From assembly GCA_031362985.1 (NCBI GenBank), contig JANLTO010000086.1, forward strand, positions 1-14,148: a stretch of DNA of 14,148 bases, given 5' to 3'. Source of the stretch: SHZL01 sp031362985 (GTDB lineage: Bacteria; Pseudomonadota; Gammaproteobacteria; Xanthomonadales; SZUA-36). Below the pieces are notes generated by a model, which was not told the origin of the DNA, did no database searches, and saw only the letters and a program-made list of their open reading frames with translations. Of the stretch, positions 12,617-14,148 are shown piece after piece; within the stretch, counting starts at the first letter, position 1, and each line of letters begins with the position of its first letter. Made by a program: the position numbers and the translations under genes.

Positions 12617-14148
12617 TCGGCAAAGAACGGTAACGCGGTCCACCGGCGGCGACAATGGCATTGACCAGGGCCGGGGCCAGCGTCGGCACGCCCGGTTCAC
12701 CGAGCCCGGTGGAACGGTAATCAAGGCCGATGAACGTTACGTTGATTTCCGCCGGCGCTGCGCTCATTCGCGTCACTTTGTAATCGTGGAAGTTTGAGTT
12801 GACCACCGCGCCATCCTTGAAGTTGATTTCGGTTTCCAGCGCAAGGCCAATGCCCATGATGACGGCGCCTTCCATCTGTGCGGTAGCGATGTCCGGGTTG
12901 AGCACCAGCCCGCAATCCACCGCACAGTCGACGCGGTGCACGGTGATCTCATCACCCTTGACTTCGGCATGCACCACCATCGCCACGTAGCTTTCGAAAC
13001 TGTGGTGCACCGCTATACCCAGCCCCTGGCCCACCGGTAGTTCCCGGCCCCAGCCAGCCATGTTCGCTGCCTCATTCAGCACTCCGCGGCAGCGCTGCAC
13101 CTGCTCCTGCTGCTGCGGGTCCTGGTTGTTGTCGTAGATGCCGCGGATAAACTCCAGCGTATCGACGCCGGTTGCACGGGCCAGCTCATCGGTGAACACA
13201 TTGATGGCAAAGCCATAAAAGATGGCGTACACCGCCCGGTACCAGCCAATCCGGGTATGCGCCGGGGCCAGGCCGGATTCGACCCGCATGCTGGCGATGC
13301 CATAGGGATGCTTCGAGATATCTTCCAGGTCCTCGGCCGTGGGTTGGGCAACAGCAGGATCGAACAGCGATCCAATGGTTGGAAAGGCCGCGCGGTGCAG
13401 CCAGCCGGTGACTTTGCCATCGGCATCCACCGCAGCTTCGATGTGCTGGGCGCTGCAGGAATGGTAGTAACCGGTGCGCGTGTCTTCTTCGCGTGACCAG
13501 GTCAAACTCACCGGTGCGCCGACGGCTTTGGACAGGGCGGCCGCCTCTTGCACGTAATCGCACATGAATTTGCGGCCAAACGCACCGCCCGCCATCATCA
13601 CGCGCACGGTGATGTCCCCGGGTTTGCGTCCCAGGTACTCGGCCAGGGTTTTCTGGATGCCTTCCGGGTCCTGGGTCGAAGCCCAGACCTCGCAGCGGTC
13701 TTCCTGCACCCAAACCAAACTGGCCATGGGCTCCATGGGTGAGTGCGACAGGTGACTACCCACGTAAGTCGCTGCATGCCGCACAGTGGCTTGCTTGAAC
13801 GCCTTGTCCAGCGACCCTTTTTCAAATTCAGTTTTGGCGGGGGACTCGACATTGGCCACCAACAGCTGCTTGTATTGCGTGGTGTCATAGGAGCCGTTCG
13901 GGCCCGGTTCCCATTCGATTTTGAGTGCAGCCAACGCCTGCTGTGCCACCCAGTTATTGTCGGCGACCACGCCTACGCCGCCTACCGAGCCAAAAGCCTT
14001 TTCGAAGCGCGGGATTTCCACTACGTCCACTACGCCGGGCATGGCCAGGGCGGCGGACTTGTCGACGGACTTCAGGCTGCCACCAAAAACAGGCACATGG
14101 CGGATGGCGGCGTACTTGATGCCAGGCACTTTCTTGTCTGCGCCATAG
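12603..14148 (-). CDS. Molybdopterin hydroxylase large subunit, IorB-like (5' end missing)
   Basis: This is the C-terminal 514 residues of a xanthine dehydrogenase-family molybdenum-binding subunit, most like isoquinoline 1-oxidoreductase beta subunit and bacterial aldehyde dehydrogenases of the same group. Members hydroxylate N-heterocycles or oxidise aldehydes together with a small [2Fe-2S] subunit. Visible motifs are GGAFGRKFMCDYVQEAA, HLSHSPMEPMASLVW, SFESYVAMVVHAEV, VDCGLVLNPD and GLGEPGVPTLAPALVNAI, whose Glu (31 residues from the C-terminus) is the likely catalytic base. Full-length relatives have around 700 or more residues and often a Tat signal, both outside this window. The frame is open to the right edge, so the GTG-led start within it is not real. 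The small subunit gene is not in view. Substrate unknown. Confidence 0.9.
   Translation of the reverse strand, partial: YGADKKVPGIKYAAIRHVPVFGGSLKSVDKSAALAMPGVVDVVEIPRFEKAFGSVGGVGVVADNNWVAQQALAALKIEWEPGPNGSYDTTQYKQLLVANVESPAKTEFEKGSLDKAFKQATVRHAATYVGSHLSHSPMEPMASLVWVQEDRCEVWASTQDPEGIQKTLAEYLGRKPGDITVRVMMAGGAFGRKFMCDYVQEAAALSKAVGAPVSLTWSREEDTRTGYYHSCSAQHIEAAVDADGKVTGWLHRAAFPTIGSLFDPAVAQPTAEDLEDISKHPYGIASMRVESGLAPAHTRIGWYRAVYAIFYGFAINVFTDELARATGVDTLEFIRGIYDNNQDPQQQEQVQRCRGVLNEAANMAGWGRELPVGQGLGIAVHHSFESYVAMVVHAEVKGDEITVHRVDCAVDCGLVLNPDIATAQMEGAVIMGIGLALETEINFKDGAVVNSNFHDYKVTRMSAAPAEINVTFIGLDYRSTGLGEPGVPTLAPALVNAIVAAGGPRYRSLPIKAA

Overview
The window looks like chromosomal DNA of a proteobacterium, most likely a gammaproteobacterium. 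The reasons are a YihG-type acyltransferase, fairly GC-rich codon use, short overlapping ATGA/GTGA gene junctions, and a mix of accessory enzymes and toxin-antitoxin pairs. No rRNA, tRNA or other strong taxonomic marker is present, so the assignment is only moderately supported.

Layout. (1) 1-1637, minus strand: a mazE-mazF toxin-antitoxin pair with a 30-bp operator-like palindrome upstream, followed 26 bp later by an arylamine N-acetyltransferase gene (nat). The nat stop codon lies in a tandem GGGGTCAGAG repeat. (2) 1864-6679, plus strand: three overlapping genes. Two are tandem paralogs encoding membrane-anchored TolB/FlgO-like domain plus TPR proteins; the third is a YihG/PlsC-type acyltransferase. 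(3) 6733-8369, plus strand: an unrecognised 56-residue single-TM protein (GTG start) overlapping by 4 bp an NCS1-type nucleobase/cation symporter. (4) 8421-10938, minus strand: a secreted M28 metallopeptidase followed by a class I SAM methyltransferase. (5) 11106-11774, plus strand: a sulfotransferase-like protein divergent from the peptidase. (6) 11979-12616, plus strand: a VapB/VapC-type pair. (7) 12603-14148, minus strand: the C-terminal part of a molybdopterin hydroxylase large subunit (IorB-like), cut by the window edge and overlapping vapC tail to tail by 14 bp.

The most unusual signal is a family of inverted-repeat elements with the core GGGGTCAGAG. Three complete stem-loop copies (arms of 19, 26 and 36 nt, loops of 34-38 nt) lie inside the reading frames of the three consecutive plus-strand genes. 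Two sit in the linker between the membrane anchor and the TolB domain of the paralogs. The third supplies roughly the first 40 residues of the acyltransferase. A fourth, partial or half copy covers the nat stop codon. Each copy has a second GGGG motif 12-15 bp outside its core. No transposase is encoded in the window, so these look like non-autonomous elements mobilised from elsewhere. They appear to be tolerated as in-frame peptide insertions, perhaps because they landed in linkers or at gene ends.

The tandem TolB/TPR genes and the acyltransferase are probably co-transcribed and translationally coupled. The two toxin-antitoxin pairs share the same one-base TGATG overlap. The peptidase and methyltransferase probably form a two-gene unit. 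No functional link between these blocks is evident; the window reads as an accessory-rich chromosomal segment rather than one pathway.
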